From positions 434,001 to 498,000 of the forward strand of contig CABJAB010000002.1 in NCBI GenBank assembly GCA_902363445.1: a stretch of DNA of 64,000 nt, written 5' to 3'. Source of the DNA: Lachnospiraceae bacterium. GTDB lineage: Bacteria > Bacillota > Clostridia > Lachnospirales > Lachnospiraceae. The notes under the pieces were generated by a model, which had not been told where the DNA came from, did not search any database, and saw only the letters and a program-made list of their open reading frames with translations. Position 1 is the first letter of the stretch. Every line of letters starts with the position of its first letter. Positions 8,811 through 16,269 of the stretch are shown one piece after another. The position numbers were made by a program, and so were the translations under genes.

Positions 8811-8831
8811 TCCAGAGTTTATATATTGTAT
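8803..8831. repeat. Inverted repeat upstream of the collagen-like gene
   Basis: ATACAATAT (8803-8811) and ATATTGTAT (8823-8831) are perfect 9-bp inverted arms, 11 bp apart. The left arm overlaps the putative sigma-K -10 element. It could be an operator (for example for a mother-cell regulator) or a 5' UTR hairpin; the sequence does not decide. Confidence 0.55.
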
Positions 8832-8852
8832 CAGAAAAGAGGCGATTCACAT

Positions 8853-9524
8853 ATGTTCTCAAACTTATTTGGAAATAATAACTGCCACTGTTCGGACTGC
8901 TGCTGCGAACGCGGGCCGACAGGGCCGATGGGACCTGCCGGTGTGACTGGTCCTGCAGGGCCGATCGGACCAAAAGGTATGACCGGGGCCACCGGGCCTG
9001 CGGGCGCAGTTGGCCCTGCAGGCAAAACCGGCGCGGAAGGGCCGGCCGGCCCCAAGGGAGATACTGGTAAAACTGGTCCCGCTGGGCCGGCAGGAGCGAC
9101 AGGTCCCGCAGGTAAAGCTCCCGACAACGTCTTTGCTTCGTTTGCCAGTTACGCGATCCCTCTCACAAATGGAAGCCGGATTCCCTTGGATCCACAGGTT
9201 TCTGATCCTACCGGACAGATTTCCTACAATGGGCCGTCCAACATCATCCTGGAGCCGGGATATTATCTGATATCCTATGGAGTCTCTGCTATCCTGCGGA
9301 CTGCCGGCTATATACAGGTCACACCTTTTTATAATAGCGCCGCACACATCGAGAAAGGCATTTATTTTAAGACTGGATCCGACTCCTCCAGCGCTGCCGG
9401 CTCTATCTACTTCATACTTTACGTTCCGTCGCAGACGGTGTTCAATCTGACTTTTAACAGTCCCGTTACTGCTACTGACGGCGAGATTTCTCTGACCGTT
9501 CTCCAATTAAGGAGAACCTCATGA
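8853..9524 (+). CDS. Collagen-like surface protein with BclA-like C-terminal domain
   Basis: A 223-residue protein. Residues 1-20 hold a short leader and a cysteine cluster (CHCSDCCC, 11-18). Residues 21-89 are 23 uninterrupted Gly-X-Y triplets, rich in GPA, GPT and GAT. Residues ~90-223 form a beta-rich globular domain resembling the C1q/TNF-like trimerisation domain of exosporium protein BclA. There is no Sec signal or wall anchor, which fits spore-surface deposition from the mother cell (inference). The start at 8853 follows AAGAGGCG; the longer in-frame ORF from 8742 would run through the terminator and is rejected. It overlaps the next glycosyltransferase gene by 4 bp. The Thr residues in the triplets are possible glycosylation sites. 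Confidence 0.88.
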   Translation: MFSNLFGNNNCHCSDCCCERGPTGPMGPAGVTGPAGPIGPKGMTGATGPAGAVGPAGKTGAEGPAGPKGDTGKTGPAGPAGATGPAGKAPDNVFASFASYAIPLTNGSRIPLDPQVSDPTGQISYNGPSNIILEPGYYLISYGVSAILRTAGYIQVTPFYNSAAHIEKGIYFKTGSDSSSAAGSIYFILYVPSQTVFNLTFNSPVTATDGEISLTVLQLRRTS

Positions 9525-10612
9525 TAACAATAAGCTTGTGTATGATTGTGAAAAATGAGGAGGCTGTTCTGTCCCGTATCCTGGAATCCATGAAAACAAT
9601 AGCGGATGAGATCATCATAGTGGATACCGGCTCTGCCGATCTTACAAAGGAAGAGGCCCGTCAATATACCTCTCTTATATTCGACTTTCCCTGGACCGAG
9701 GATTTTTCGGCTGCCAGAAATTATGCCTGTTCCAAAGCCACAAAGGATTACTGGATGTGGCTGGACGCAGATGATATGATATCTGTCTCGAATCAGCATA
9801 AATTGATGGAGCTTAAGGATACTCTCGATCCTTCTGTTGATATGGTATTTATGAAATACGTGTCCGGCTTTGATGAAAACGGCCGTCCTTCTATTATCTA
9901 CAGCCGGGAAAGACTTGTGAAAAGCAAACTTGGGTATCAATGGAAGGGAAGGGTTCACGAGGCAATTTCTCCTCATGGAAAACTGTTGTATTCGGATATC
10001 GAGATTGAACACAGAAAACTGTGCGCCGGTGATCCTGATCGGAATATCAATATTTATGAAAACATGCTCCAAATGGGAGAGACTTTGGAACCGCGGCATC
10101 AATTTTATTATGGCCGGGAACTTTTCTATCACAGAAGATATCAGGAAGCTGTTCAGGTCCTGCTCCATTTTCTGAAAGAACCGGATGGATGGGAGGAAAA
10201 TAAGATAGATGCATGTCTCCAGCTTTCACACTGCTACGAAAAATTGGGAAAAGACAGAAAAGGACTGACTGTTTTGTTTTACAGCTTCCATTATGATGTA
10301 CCGCGGGCAGAGGTCTGCTGCGAAATAGGACGGCTCCTGATGAAATCCCACTCTTACAATCAGGCGATACACTGGTTTCAGGAGGCTCTTGCCGCTCCGC
10401 TTAACGAGTATTCAGGGGCGTTCATTCAGAAAGACTGCCATGATTATATTCCCTATATTCAGCTCTGTGTCTGCTATGACAGACTCGGAGAATATGATAA
10501 GGCCTATGAATTTCATAAACGTTCCATGTCTGTGAAGCCGGAGGCTGAGGCAGTCAAATTCAATCAGGATTATTTTCAGGGCATTATCGGCTCCTTTCCA
10601 TTAACCACTTGA
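9521..10612 (+). CDS. Family 2 glycosyltransferase with TPR-like C-terminal half
   Basis: A 363-residue cytosolic enzyme. Residues ~1-100 are a GT2 (GT-A) fold: [10 protein letters not shown] near 5-14, IVDTGSAD near 33-40, and the metal-binding LDADDM near 81-86. Residues ~180-350 are helical repeats like TPRs (for example [12 protein letters not shown] and [12 protein letters not shown]), probably for protein recognition. The ATG overlaps the TGA of the collagen-like gene (ATGA) and is served by AAGGAG inside it, so the two are translationally coupled. Inference: it glycosylates the collagen-like protein, as known for exosporium collagen proteins. Acceptor and sugar donor are unknown. Confidence 0.88.
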   Translation: MITISLCMIVKNEEAVLSRILESMKTIADEIIIVDTGSADLTKEEARQYTSLIFDFPWTEDFSAARNYACSKATKDYWMWLDADDMISVSNQHKLMELKDTLDPSVDMVFMKYVSGFDENGRPSIIYSRERLVKSKLGYQWKGRVHEAISPHGKLLYSDIEIEHRKLCAGDPDRNINIYENMLQMGETLEPRHQFYYGRELFYHRRYQEAVQVLLHFLKEPDGWEENKIDACLQLSHCYEKLGKDRKGLTVLFYSFHYDVPRAEVCCEIGRLLMKSHSYNQAIHWFQEALAAPLNEYSGAFIQKDCHDYIPYIQLCVCYDRLGEYDKAYEFHKRSMSVKPEAEAVKFNQDYFQGIIGSFPLTT

Positions 10613-10636
10613 AGTTCTGATTCAAAATGATATAAT
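10609..10636 (+). promoter_or_regulatory. Promoter of the radical SAM-DUF2344-RNase E/G operon
   Basis: TTGAAG (10609-10614), 16 bp, then an extended -10 TGATATAAT (10628-10636). It overlaps the stop codon of the glycosyltransferase gene and lies about 100 bp upstream of the next ATG, leaving a ~95-base leader. Confidence 0.7.
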
Positions 10637-10739
10637 ACTTGAGACTGTACCATTATCAGAACTTGATAAAGTATTATTTCAGATGCTGAGCAGCGACAGA
10701 GAATACAGAGAGCCGCGCCCGGCAGCCGAAAGGAAAAAT

Positions 10740-12608
10740 ATGAAAAAACTAGCGTTAAGTGATGAAATACTGTTAAAAGTCGAAAAACCTGCACGCTACA
10801 TTGGCAATGAGGTGAATTCGGCGCAAAAGGATCCACGTGAGGTGGATATCCGTTTTGTGATGTGCTTCCCGGATGTGTATGAGATTGGAATGTCCCATTT
10901 GGGAATACAGATTCTATACGACATGTTCAACAGAAGAGACGACGTCTACTGTGAACGGGTCTATTCTCCGTGGATTGATATGGACAAAATACTAAGGGAA
11001 AAGCATATCCCTTTATTCACTCTGGAGAGCCAGCTGCCGGTAAAGGACGCGGATTTTCTCGGAATTACGATCCAGTATGAAATGTGCTATACGAACATCC
11101 TTCAGATTCTGGATCTGAGCCAGATTCCTCTTCATGCTGCAGACCGTAAGGAAGACTGCCCCATAGTCATCGGAGGAGGGCCCTGTACCTATAATCCGGA
11201 GCCGATTGCGGCGTTTTTCGACATGTTTTATATCGGAGAAGGCGAGACCCGGTATGATGAGCTCATGGACATTTATAAAGAAAATAAAGCTTCCGGCGGA
11301 AGCCGTCAGGATTTTCTGGAAAAGGCGGCAGAACTTCCGGGAATTTATGTCCCGTCCTTTTATGATGTTTCATATTTTGAGGACGGTACTCTTAAATCCA
11401 TGACGCCTAATAATCCCCATGCCCCTATTCGGGTTGTGAAACAGCTGGTCGTGGATATGGAGCAGGCCGGCTATCCGGAAAAGCCTCTGGTTCCATATCT
11501 GAAAGCTACTCAGGACAGAGTGGTCCTGGAAATTCAGAGGGGCTGCATCCGGGGATGCCGGTTCTGTCAGGCCGGCATGGTATACCGTCCAGTACGGGAA
11601 AGAAACCTGGAGCAGCTGGAACAGTATGCGGTAAATATTCTGGAAAATACCGGTCATGACGAGATCTCACTGAGCTCCTTGAGCTCCAGTGATTACAGCC
11701 GGCTAAAGGAGCTGGTCTATTTCCTGATTGAAAAATTCCGGGATAAGGACGTGAATATCTCTCTTCCCTCCTTAAGGATCGACGCATTTTCTCTGGATGT
11801 GATGAGCCGTGTTCAAGATGTGAAAAAGAGCAGTCTTACTTTTGCACCGGAGGCCGGAAGCCAGAGAATGCGGAATGTGATCAATAAAGGCCTTACAGAA
11901 GAGGACATTCTGAACGGATCGTCTGAAGCATTCCGGGGTGGCTGGAATAAGGTGAAGCTCTATTTTATGCTGGGCCTTCCGACAGAGACAAAAGAAGATA
12001 TGGAAGGAATCGCGGATTTGGCGAATAAAGTAGCGAAGGAATACTATGAAACTGTCCCGAAGGAGGAGCGGCAGGGACGGGTACAGGTCAACGTAAGTAC
12101 GTCTTTCTTTATTCCAAAGCCGTTCACTCCGCTTCAATGGGCATCTATGTTCACCAAGGAAGAATATCTGGCAAAGGCCCGTGTGGTCAATGAGGCCATG
12201 AAAAGCCAGCTGAATCATAAAAGCCTTAAATACAACTGGCACGAGGCCGATGTCTCCGTACTGGAGGGAGTCCTGGCCAGAGGAGACCGCCGGGTGAGCA
12301 AGGTCATATTGGATGCCTACCGCCGGGGATGTATTTATGATTCCTGGTCAGAATGCTTCGATAATGGGAAATGGATGGAAGCGTTCGAGGCCCAGGATTT
12401 GGATCCGGCTTTTTATAATCTCAGAGAGAGATCCTTAGATGAGCTGTTGCCCTGGGACTTCATCGATACCGGAGTGACAAAAGATTTTTTGAAGAGAGAA
12501 TGGGAGCGCGCCATGGAGGGGACTGTCAGTCCCAACTGCCGGGCGCAATGCCAGGGCTGCGGTGTCAGGAAATTCGGCGGAGGTGTATGCTTTGAAGATC
12601 AGGATTAA
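10740..12608 (+). CDS. TIGR03960-family B12-binding-domain radical SAM protein
   Basis: A 622-residue protein. Residues ~30-200 form a cobalamin-binding-like region. The radical SAM cluster motif GCIRGCRFC lies near 268-276, with three cysteines in CxxxCxxC spacing. The C-terminus carries a further Cys group (CRAQCQGCGVR). Family members are always next to a DUF2344 protein and RNase G in Clostridia, as here. The reaction is not established; a role in rRNA or tRNA modification, or in hopanoid/porphyrin-like chemistry, has been guessed but is not shown here. The start at 10740 follows AAAGGAAAAAT; the ORF could extend to 10683 but has no ribosome site there. It overlaps the next gene by 17 bp. 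Confidence 0.88.
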   Translation: MKKLALSDEILLKVEKPARYIGNEVNSAQKDPREVDIRFVMCFPDVYEIGMSHLGIQILYDMFNRRDDVYCERVYSPWIDMDKILREKHIPLFTLESQLPVKDADFLGITIQYEMCYTNILQILDLSQIPLHAADRKEDCPIVIGGGPCTYNPEPIAAFFDMFYIGEGETRYDELMDIYKENKASGGSRQDFLEKAAELPGIYVPSFYDVSYFEDGTLKSMTPNNPHAPIRVVKQLVVDMEQAGYPEKPLVPYLKATQDRVVLEIQRGCIRGCRFCQAGMVYRPVRERNLEQLEQYAVNILENTGHDEISLSSLSSSDYSRLKELVYFLIEKFRDKDVNISLPSLRIDAFSLDVMSRVQDVKKSSLTFAPEAGSQRMRNVINKGLTEEDILNGSSEAFRGGWNKVKLYFMLGLPTETKEDMEGIADLANKVAKEYYETVPKEERQGRVQVNVSTSFFIPKPFTPLQWASMFTKEEYLAKARVVNEAMKSQLNHKSLKYNWHEADVSVLEGVLARGDRRVSKVILDAYRRGCIYDSWSECFDNGKWMEAFEAQDLDPAFYNLRERSLDELLPWDFIDTGVTKDFLKREWERAMEGTVSPNCRAQCQGCGVRKFGGGVCFEDQD

Positions 12609-13335
12609 ATTTTCCAAGACCGGCATCATGAAATTTATCGGACATCTGGACGTGATGCGCTATTTTCAAAAAGTAAATCGAAGAGCGGGAGTGGATATCG
12701 CATATTCCGGAGGATTCAGCCCTCATCAAATCATGTCCTTTGCTTCCCCCCTGGGACTCGGCTTGACCAGCGAAGGGGAATATTTGGACATGGAAGTGAA
12801 CAGCACGGAAGATTCTTGCACGATGCGGGACCGGATGAATCGTGAAATGGCGGAGGGAATGGAGATTTTAAGCTACCGGAGGCTGCCTGATGCTGCCAAG
12901 CCTGCGATGTCCATCGTAGCTGCCGCTGATTATATGGTATCTTCAAAGGAAGGATATGAAGAAGTCTTTTGGGACGGGTGGAAAGCTTCCTTTGCTTCTT
13001 TCTGTTCTCAGGAATCCATCCTGATCTGGAAAAAGACGAAAAAAAGTGAAAAACAAGTGGACATACGTCCGATGATATATGAGTGGAGAGTAGAAGAAAC
13101 AGGCATATTCCTGCAGCTGGCGGCGGGGAGCGTGGATAATCTGAAGCCGGAGCTGCTTCTAGAAGCGTTCTTTCAATATGCCGGAAGGGAATTCTGCCAA
13201 TACGCTTTTTCTATTCACCGTCTGGAGCTTTATGCAGATAGAGGTAAAGAAAAGGAGCGCTGCTTCATTCCATTGGAGGAAATGGGAGAAGAGATCCTGA
13301 CTCCTGTTTCCAGAACGGAAGAGGATAAGTCATGA
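12592..13335 (+). CDS. DUF2344 (TIGR03936) protein
   Basis: A 247-residue cytosolic protein starting LKIRIKFSKTG at a TTG codon. TTG at 12592 is preferred because CGGAGG lies 8 nt upstream and family members begin MKIRIKFSKTG; the GTG at 12562 lacks this. The opening residues RIKFSKTGIMKFIGHLDVMR (first ~25) and YSGGFSPHQIMSFASPLGLG (~40-60) are the hallmark of the family. Function is unknown. The gene is locked between the radical SAM gene (17-bp overlap) and RNase E/G (4-bp overlap), so the three products probably act on the same RNA or the same process. Confidence 0.88.
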   Translation: MKIRIKFSKTGIMKFIGHLDVMRYFQKVNRRAGVDIAYSGGFSPHQIMSFASPLGLGLTSEGEYLDMEVNSTEDSCTMRDRMNREMAEGMEILSYRRLPDAAKPAMSIVAAADYMVSSKEGYEEVFWDGWKASFASFCSQESILIWKKTKKSEKQVDIRPMIYEWRVEETGIFLQLAAGSVDNLKPELLLEAFFQYAGREFCQYAFSIHRLELYADRGKEKERCFIPLEEMGEEILTPVSRTEEDKS

Positions 13336-14540
13336 GAAAAACGATCATCACCTCACTGAACAATAGGAGAATATCCGCCGAAGAAGATAACAGCCGGATC
13401 ACAAGCCTTTTTCTGGAAGATCTGGAAACGTGTTCTCTTATCGGCCGAATCTATGTGGGGCGAGTAAAGCATATCATAAAAAATATCCGGTCTGCTTTTG
13501 TGGATATTGGAGAAAATATGGTCTGTTATTACCCTTTGGAAGAATGGGAGCGGTATCCGAGTGCAGGAATGGCAGGCCGTCCTCTGCATGAGGGAGATGA
13601 GATCCTTGTCCAAGTGGAAAAAGATGCAGTTAAGACAAAGGCCCCTTCCGTGACTACTAAGCTCACTTTCACCGGACAGTATCTGGTGCTCATGACCGGA
13701 AAGACGGGGATATCCTTTTCTGCCAAAATAAAAGACAGAGAGCGGAAGGAAGCGCTTAAGGCTCTGCTTTTCCCGCCGGGCGACGAAGACGCCTTTTTCG
13801 GGGTAATTGTCCGGACCAATGGGGAAAATGCGTCGGAACAGGCACTCTTATTGGAAAAAGCGCGTCTGGAAACTCAGATGAATGCTGTTTTGTCCACATG
13901 GACCAGCCGTACAGGCGGTTCCCTTCTTTACGAACCGGAGCCGGCGTTCCTTTCTGAAATATTCAACAACCGCCTATCTTCTCTGGATGAAGTGGTCACC
14001 GATGATCCGTTGGTCTATGACATCGTGAGAAAAAAGGAAGAATCCATCCGGATGACAGATGAAAACGCCCGCCTCCCTTTTCTCCGCTACTATGAAGATG
14101 CTTATCCGCTGACAAAGCTCTACAGTCTGGAAACTGTCCTTGAGCGTGCGCGAAAGGAAAGGGTATGGTTAAAATCGGGCGGCTATTTGGTGATCCAGCC
14201 GACGGAAGCTCTGGTATCCATTGACGTGAATACCGGAAAATTTGACGGAAAGAAGAGCCTGGAGGAAACTTTTTTTAAGATCAATCTGGAAGCTGCCGAG
14301 GAAATAGCCATTCAGCTCCGGCTCCGGAATCTTTCCGGCATTATCATCGTGGACTTCATCGATATGTCGAAAAAAGAGCATAAAGATGCTCTTCTCAGAG
14401 CTTTTGAAGAAGCGCTCCGGAAGGATCCTGTAAAAACGGTTTTGCTTGGCCTCACACGCCTGAATCTTGCAGAGCTCACAAGAAAGAAGGTCCGGAAGCC
14501 TCTTCACGAAATATGGCCCGGAGCTTCCGGTGAAAAGTGA
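13332..14540 (+). CDS. rng: Ribonuclease E/G family protein
   Basis: A 402-residue endoribonuclease that cuts single-stranded A/U-rich RNA and may process rRNA. It has an N-terminal S1-like region (residues ~35-130: GRIYVGRVKHIIKN, AFVDIGEN), then the DNase I-like catalytic subdomain with metal-binding Asp residues in SIDVNTGKF (near 297) and IVDFIDMS (near 338). It stops at about residue 400, so the CPxCxG zinc-link and the long C-terminal scaffold of E. coli RNase E are absent, as in short clostridial members. The ATG overlaps the previous stop (ATGA). It is followed by a weak hairpin only. Confidence 0.9.
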   Translation: MRKTIITSLNNRRISAEEDNSRITSLFLEDLETCSLIGRIYVGRVKHIIKNIRSAFVDIGENMVCYYPLEEWERYPSAGMAGRPLHEGDEILVQVEKDAVKTKAPSVTTKLTFTGQYLVLMTGKTGISFSAKIKDRERKEALKALLFPPGDEDAFFGVIVRTNGENASEQALLLEKARLETQMNAVLSTWTSRTGGSLLYEPEPAFLSEIFNNRLSSLDEVVTDDPLVYDIVRKKEESIRMTDENARLPFLRYYEDAYPLTKLYSLETVLERARKERVWLKSGGYLVIQPTEALVSIDVNTGKFDGKKSLEETFFKINLEAAEEIAIQLRLRNLSGIIIVDFIDMSKKEHKDALLRAFEEALRKDPVKTVLLGLTRLNLAELTRKKVRKPLHEIWPGASGEK

Positions 14541-14677
14541 AAATCCACTTGTGTTTTGTCTGGATTTATAGTAGATTATTATAGGCGGGCTAAAATTCCG
14601 ACAGGATTTCAAAGAAACCATCTCGGAATACATAGGGAGTGCCCGAGCCGAATATTGAGACAAATGGAGGATTTGAA

Positions 14678-15049
14678 ATGAAAAAGCGTATTGTGATGCT
14701 CATGTTGGTGCTGGCCATGACAGTTATGGCCCTGACAGGCTGCGGCAAGAAAAACAGCGCCCCTGTGGTAGGCGACTGGAAGATGACCACGATTGAAGTC
14801 AGCGGGATGACCCTTGATGTAGATCAGTTCCTGGCTATGGCTGGTCAGGATGACGTAAATATGACTCTGACCATCAGCGCCGATGGAAAATTCAGCATGG
14901 ACGTAGCGGGAGAAAAAGCAGAAGGAACCTGGAAATACAAAGATCCCATCTGCACTCTGACTGCGGACGGAGAAGATGTCGAAGCTGAGTACAAGGATGG
15001 AAAACTGGTCATGTCCATGGACGAAGGAACCATGACGTTCGAGAAATAA
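14678..15049 (+). CDS. Small secreted lipoprotein
   Basis: A 123-residue lipoprotein. The start at 14678 follows GGAGGATTTGAA and gives a signal peptide ending at lipobox ALTGC (Cys22); the longer ORF from 14639 has no ribosome site. The mature part is a small beta-rich domain with repeated features of lipocalin-like or copper-resistance-type folds (VGDWKMTTIEV near 30-40, EGTWKYKD near 85). No enzyme motif is seen. It lies between the RNase E/G gene and the rplU promoter and has no clear partner. Candidate promoter elements (TTGTCT near 14556, TATTAT near 14577, 15 bp apart) are weak. Confidence 0.8.
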   Translation: MKKRIVMLMLVLAMTVMALTGCGKKNSAPVVGDWKMTTIEVSGMTLDVDQFLAMAGQDDVNMTLTISADGKFSMDVAGEKAEGTWKYKDPICTLTADGEDVEAEYKDGKLVMSMDEGTMTFEK

Positions 15050-15113
15050 GTTTCTGTCATTGAATAGGAAACAAAAACAAACATAACAGGGATGGATTGG
15101 CTGCAAAAACACA

Positions 15114-15142
15114 TTGACAACCATGGAAATCCCTGTTATATT
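15114..15142 (+). promoter_or_regulatory. Promoter of the rplU-prp-rpmA operon
   Basis: TTGACA at 15114-15119, 17 bp, TATATT at 15137-15142: a near-consensus sigma-A promoter. Transcription would start near 15150, giving an ~80-base leader before rplU. Confidence 0.8.
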
Positions 15143-15149
15143 TATAAAG

Positions 15150-15228
15150 TATGCCGCACAATGAGGTTGAAAAGGGCCGGAATTCCGGACACCGTAGTTG
15201 GCGAGTAATGATAAATAGGAGGTGCCCT
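15150..15228 (+). ncRNA. Candidate ribosomal protein L21 autoregulatory leader
   Basis: The 5' UTR of rplU has the palindrome CCGGAATTCCGG (15177-15188) followed by ACCGTAGTTGGCGAGTA, which resembles the conserved TAGTTGGC element of the L21 leader class of Firmicutes as I recall it. The leader ends in the ribosome site AGGAGG (15217-15222). A covariance-model match would settle it. Confidence 0.5.
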
Positions 15229-15537
15229 ATGTACGCGATTATAGCAACAGGTGGAAAGCAGTATAAAGTTGCCGAAGGCGATATCATCAAGGTGGAAAAG
15301 CTTGGCGCAGAAGCCGGCGAGACTTACACGTTCGACCAGGTATTGGCCGTAGGCGGTGAAGAGCTTACCATTGGCTGCCCTACTGTGGCAGGTGCAAGCG
15401 TTTCTGCTACTGTGATGAATGATGGCAGAGGCAAAAAGGTTATCGTTTACAAGTATAAGAGGAAGACCGGATATCACAAGAAAAACGGTCACAGGCAAGC
15501 TTATACCCAGTTAAAGATTGATAAGATCAATGCTTAA
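15229..15537 (+). CDS. rplU: 50S ribosomal protein L21
   Basis: A 102-residue L21, the normal length. It begins [14 protein letters not shown], the typical L21 N-terminus, and has the C-terminal basic tail [15 protein letters not shown] (residues ~80-95) that contacts 23S rRNA. The start at 15229 follows AGGAGG by 6 nt; the longer ORF from 15151 reads through the leader and is rejected. The order rplU-prp-rpmA-obgE is conserved in Firmicutes. Confidence 0.98.
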   Translation: MYAIIATGGKQYKVAEGDIIKVEKLGAEAGETYTFDQVLAVGGEELTIGCPTVAGASVSATVMNDGRGKKVIVYKYKRKTGYHKKNGHRQAYTQLKIDKINA

Positions 15538-15550
15538 TTGGCATTTTTGA

Positions 15551-15898
15551 ATGAAAACGATGATTACGGTTAAAGTAAAGATAGATTCGGATGGAAGATA
15601 CCGCGGTTTTGAGGTAAAAGGCCATGCGGGCTTTGCGCCCGCCGGTGAGGATATCGTGTGCTCTGCAGTCTCTGTACTGACACAGAACACCATAAATGCG
15701 ATCGAGACCTTTACGAAAGATGATATTTCTTATTCAGCCGATGACGGTTATCTGGAGTGTTCCCTTCCGGGGACGGTCAGTGAAGAATCTAAATTGTTGC
15801 TGAACACTCTGATGCTTGGGCTTGAAAGCATTGAGGAGAGTTACAGGACGGACAAAAAAGGAAATCAGTTGATATGTATCCTGACTGAGGAGGTGTAA
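15551..15898 (+). CDS. prp: Ribosomal-processing cysteine protease Prp
   Basis: A 115-residue protease (YsxB family). The catalytic dyad is visible as His25 in KGHAGFAP and Cys37 in GEDIVCSAVS. It removes the N-terminal extension of ribosomal protein L27, encoded 3 bp downstream; that L27 carries a matching cleavage motif. Position between rplU and rpmA is the usual one. The ATG at 15551 has a poor ribosome site; ATG at 15560 is an alternative that shortens the protein by three residues without touching the active site. Confidence 0.95.
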   Translation: MKTMITVKVKIDSDGRYRGFEVKGHAGFAPAGEDIVCSAVSVLTQNTINAIETFTKDDISYSADDGYLECSLPGTVSEESKLLLNTLMLGLESIEESYRTDKKGNQLICILTEEV

Positions 15899-15901
15899 GA
15901 C

Positions 15902-16192
15902 ATGTTGAAGATGAATCTTCAGTTATTCGCTCATAAAAAAGGTGTTGGTTCTACTAAGAACGGCAGGGATTCCGAGTCCAAGAGACTTGGTGCGAAAAGG
16001 GCGGACGGACAATTTGTGCTGGCCGGCAATATCCTTTACAGACAGCGCGGTACAAAGATCCATCCCGGAGTCAATGTAGGCCGCGGCGGCGACGACACAT
16101 TGTTTGCTCTGGTAGATGGTGTGGTGCGTTTCGAGAGGAAAGGCAGAGACAAAAAGCAGGTTTCTGTGTACCCTAAGGTTGTAAACGAATAA
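15902..16192 (+). CDS. rpmA: 50S ribosomal protein L27 with cleavable N-terminal extension
   Basis: A 96-residue L27. The first nine residues, MLKMNLQLF, precede [12 protein letters not shown], the usual mature N-terminus that reaches the peptidyl-transferase centre. The LQLF/AH junction is the known Prp cleavage site of Firmicutes, and prp lies immediately upstream. The remainder ([27 protein letters not shown]) is standard. GAGGTG precedes the ATG. A terminator follows 16 bp after the stop codon. Confidence 0.98.
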   Translation: MLKMNLQLFAHKKGVGSTKNGRDSESKRLGAKRADGQFVLAGNILYRQRGTKIHPGVNVGRGGDDTLFALVDGVVRFERKGRDKKQVSVYPKVVNE

Positions 16193-16207
16193 GCCATGCA
16201 TAATAGA

Positions 16208-16235
16208 AGCCGGCGCTGTGAGCGTCGGCTTTTTT
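16208..16235 (+). terminator. Terminator after rpmA
   Basis: AGCCGGCGCT (16208-16217) pairs with AGCGTCGGCT (16221-16230), one G-U pair, 3-base loop, then TTTTT. It separates the L21/L27 unit from obgE, which must partly depend on readthrough or on a promoter I could not identify. Confidence 0.85.
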
Positions 16236-16269
16236 ACCCCATGGGATAAACAGAAAGGAATGTGGCAGA

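Noticed and set aside
8742..8852. Longer start for the collagen-like protein
   Set aside because: It would begin inside the previous gene's end and run through a strong terminator, with no ribosome site.
8831..9506. Long ORFs on the - strand opposite the collagen-like gene, one rich in Pro/Gly
   Set aside because: They are complements of the Gly-X-Y repeat (GGC/CCG-rich), a shadow of low-complexity coding sequence; no ribosome site or promoter.
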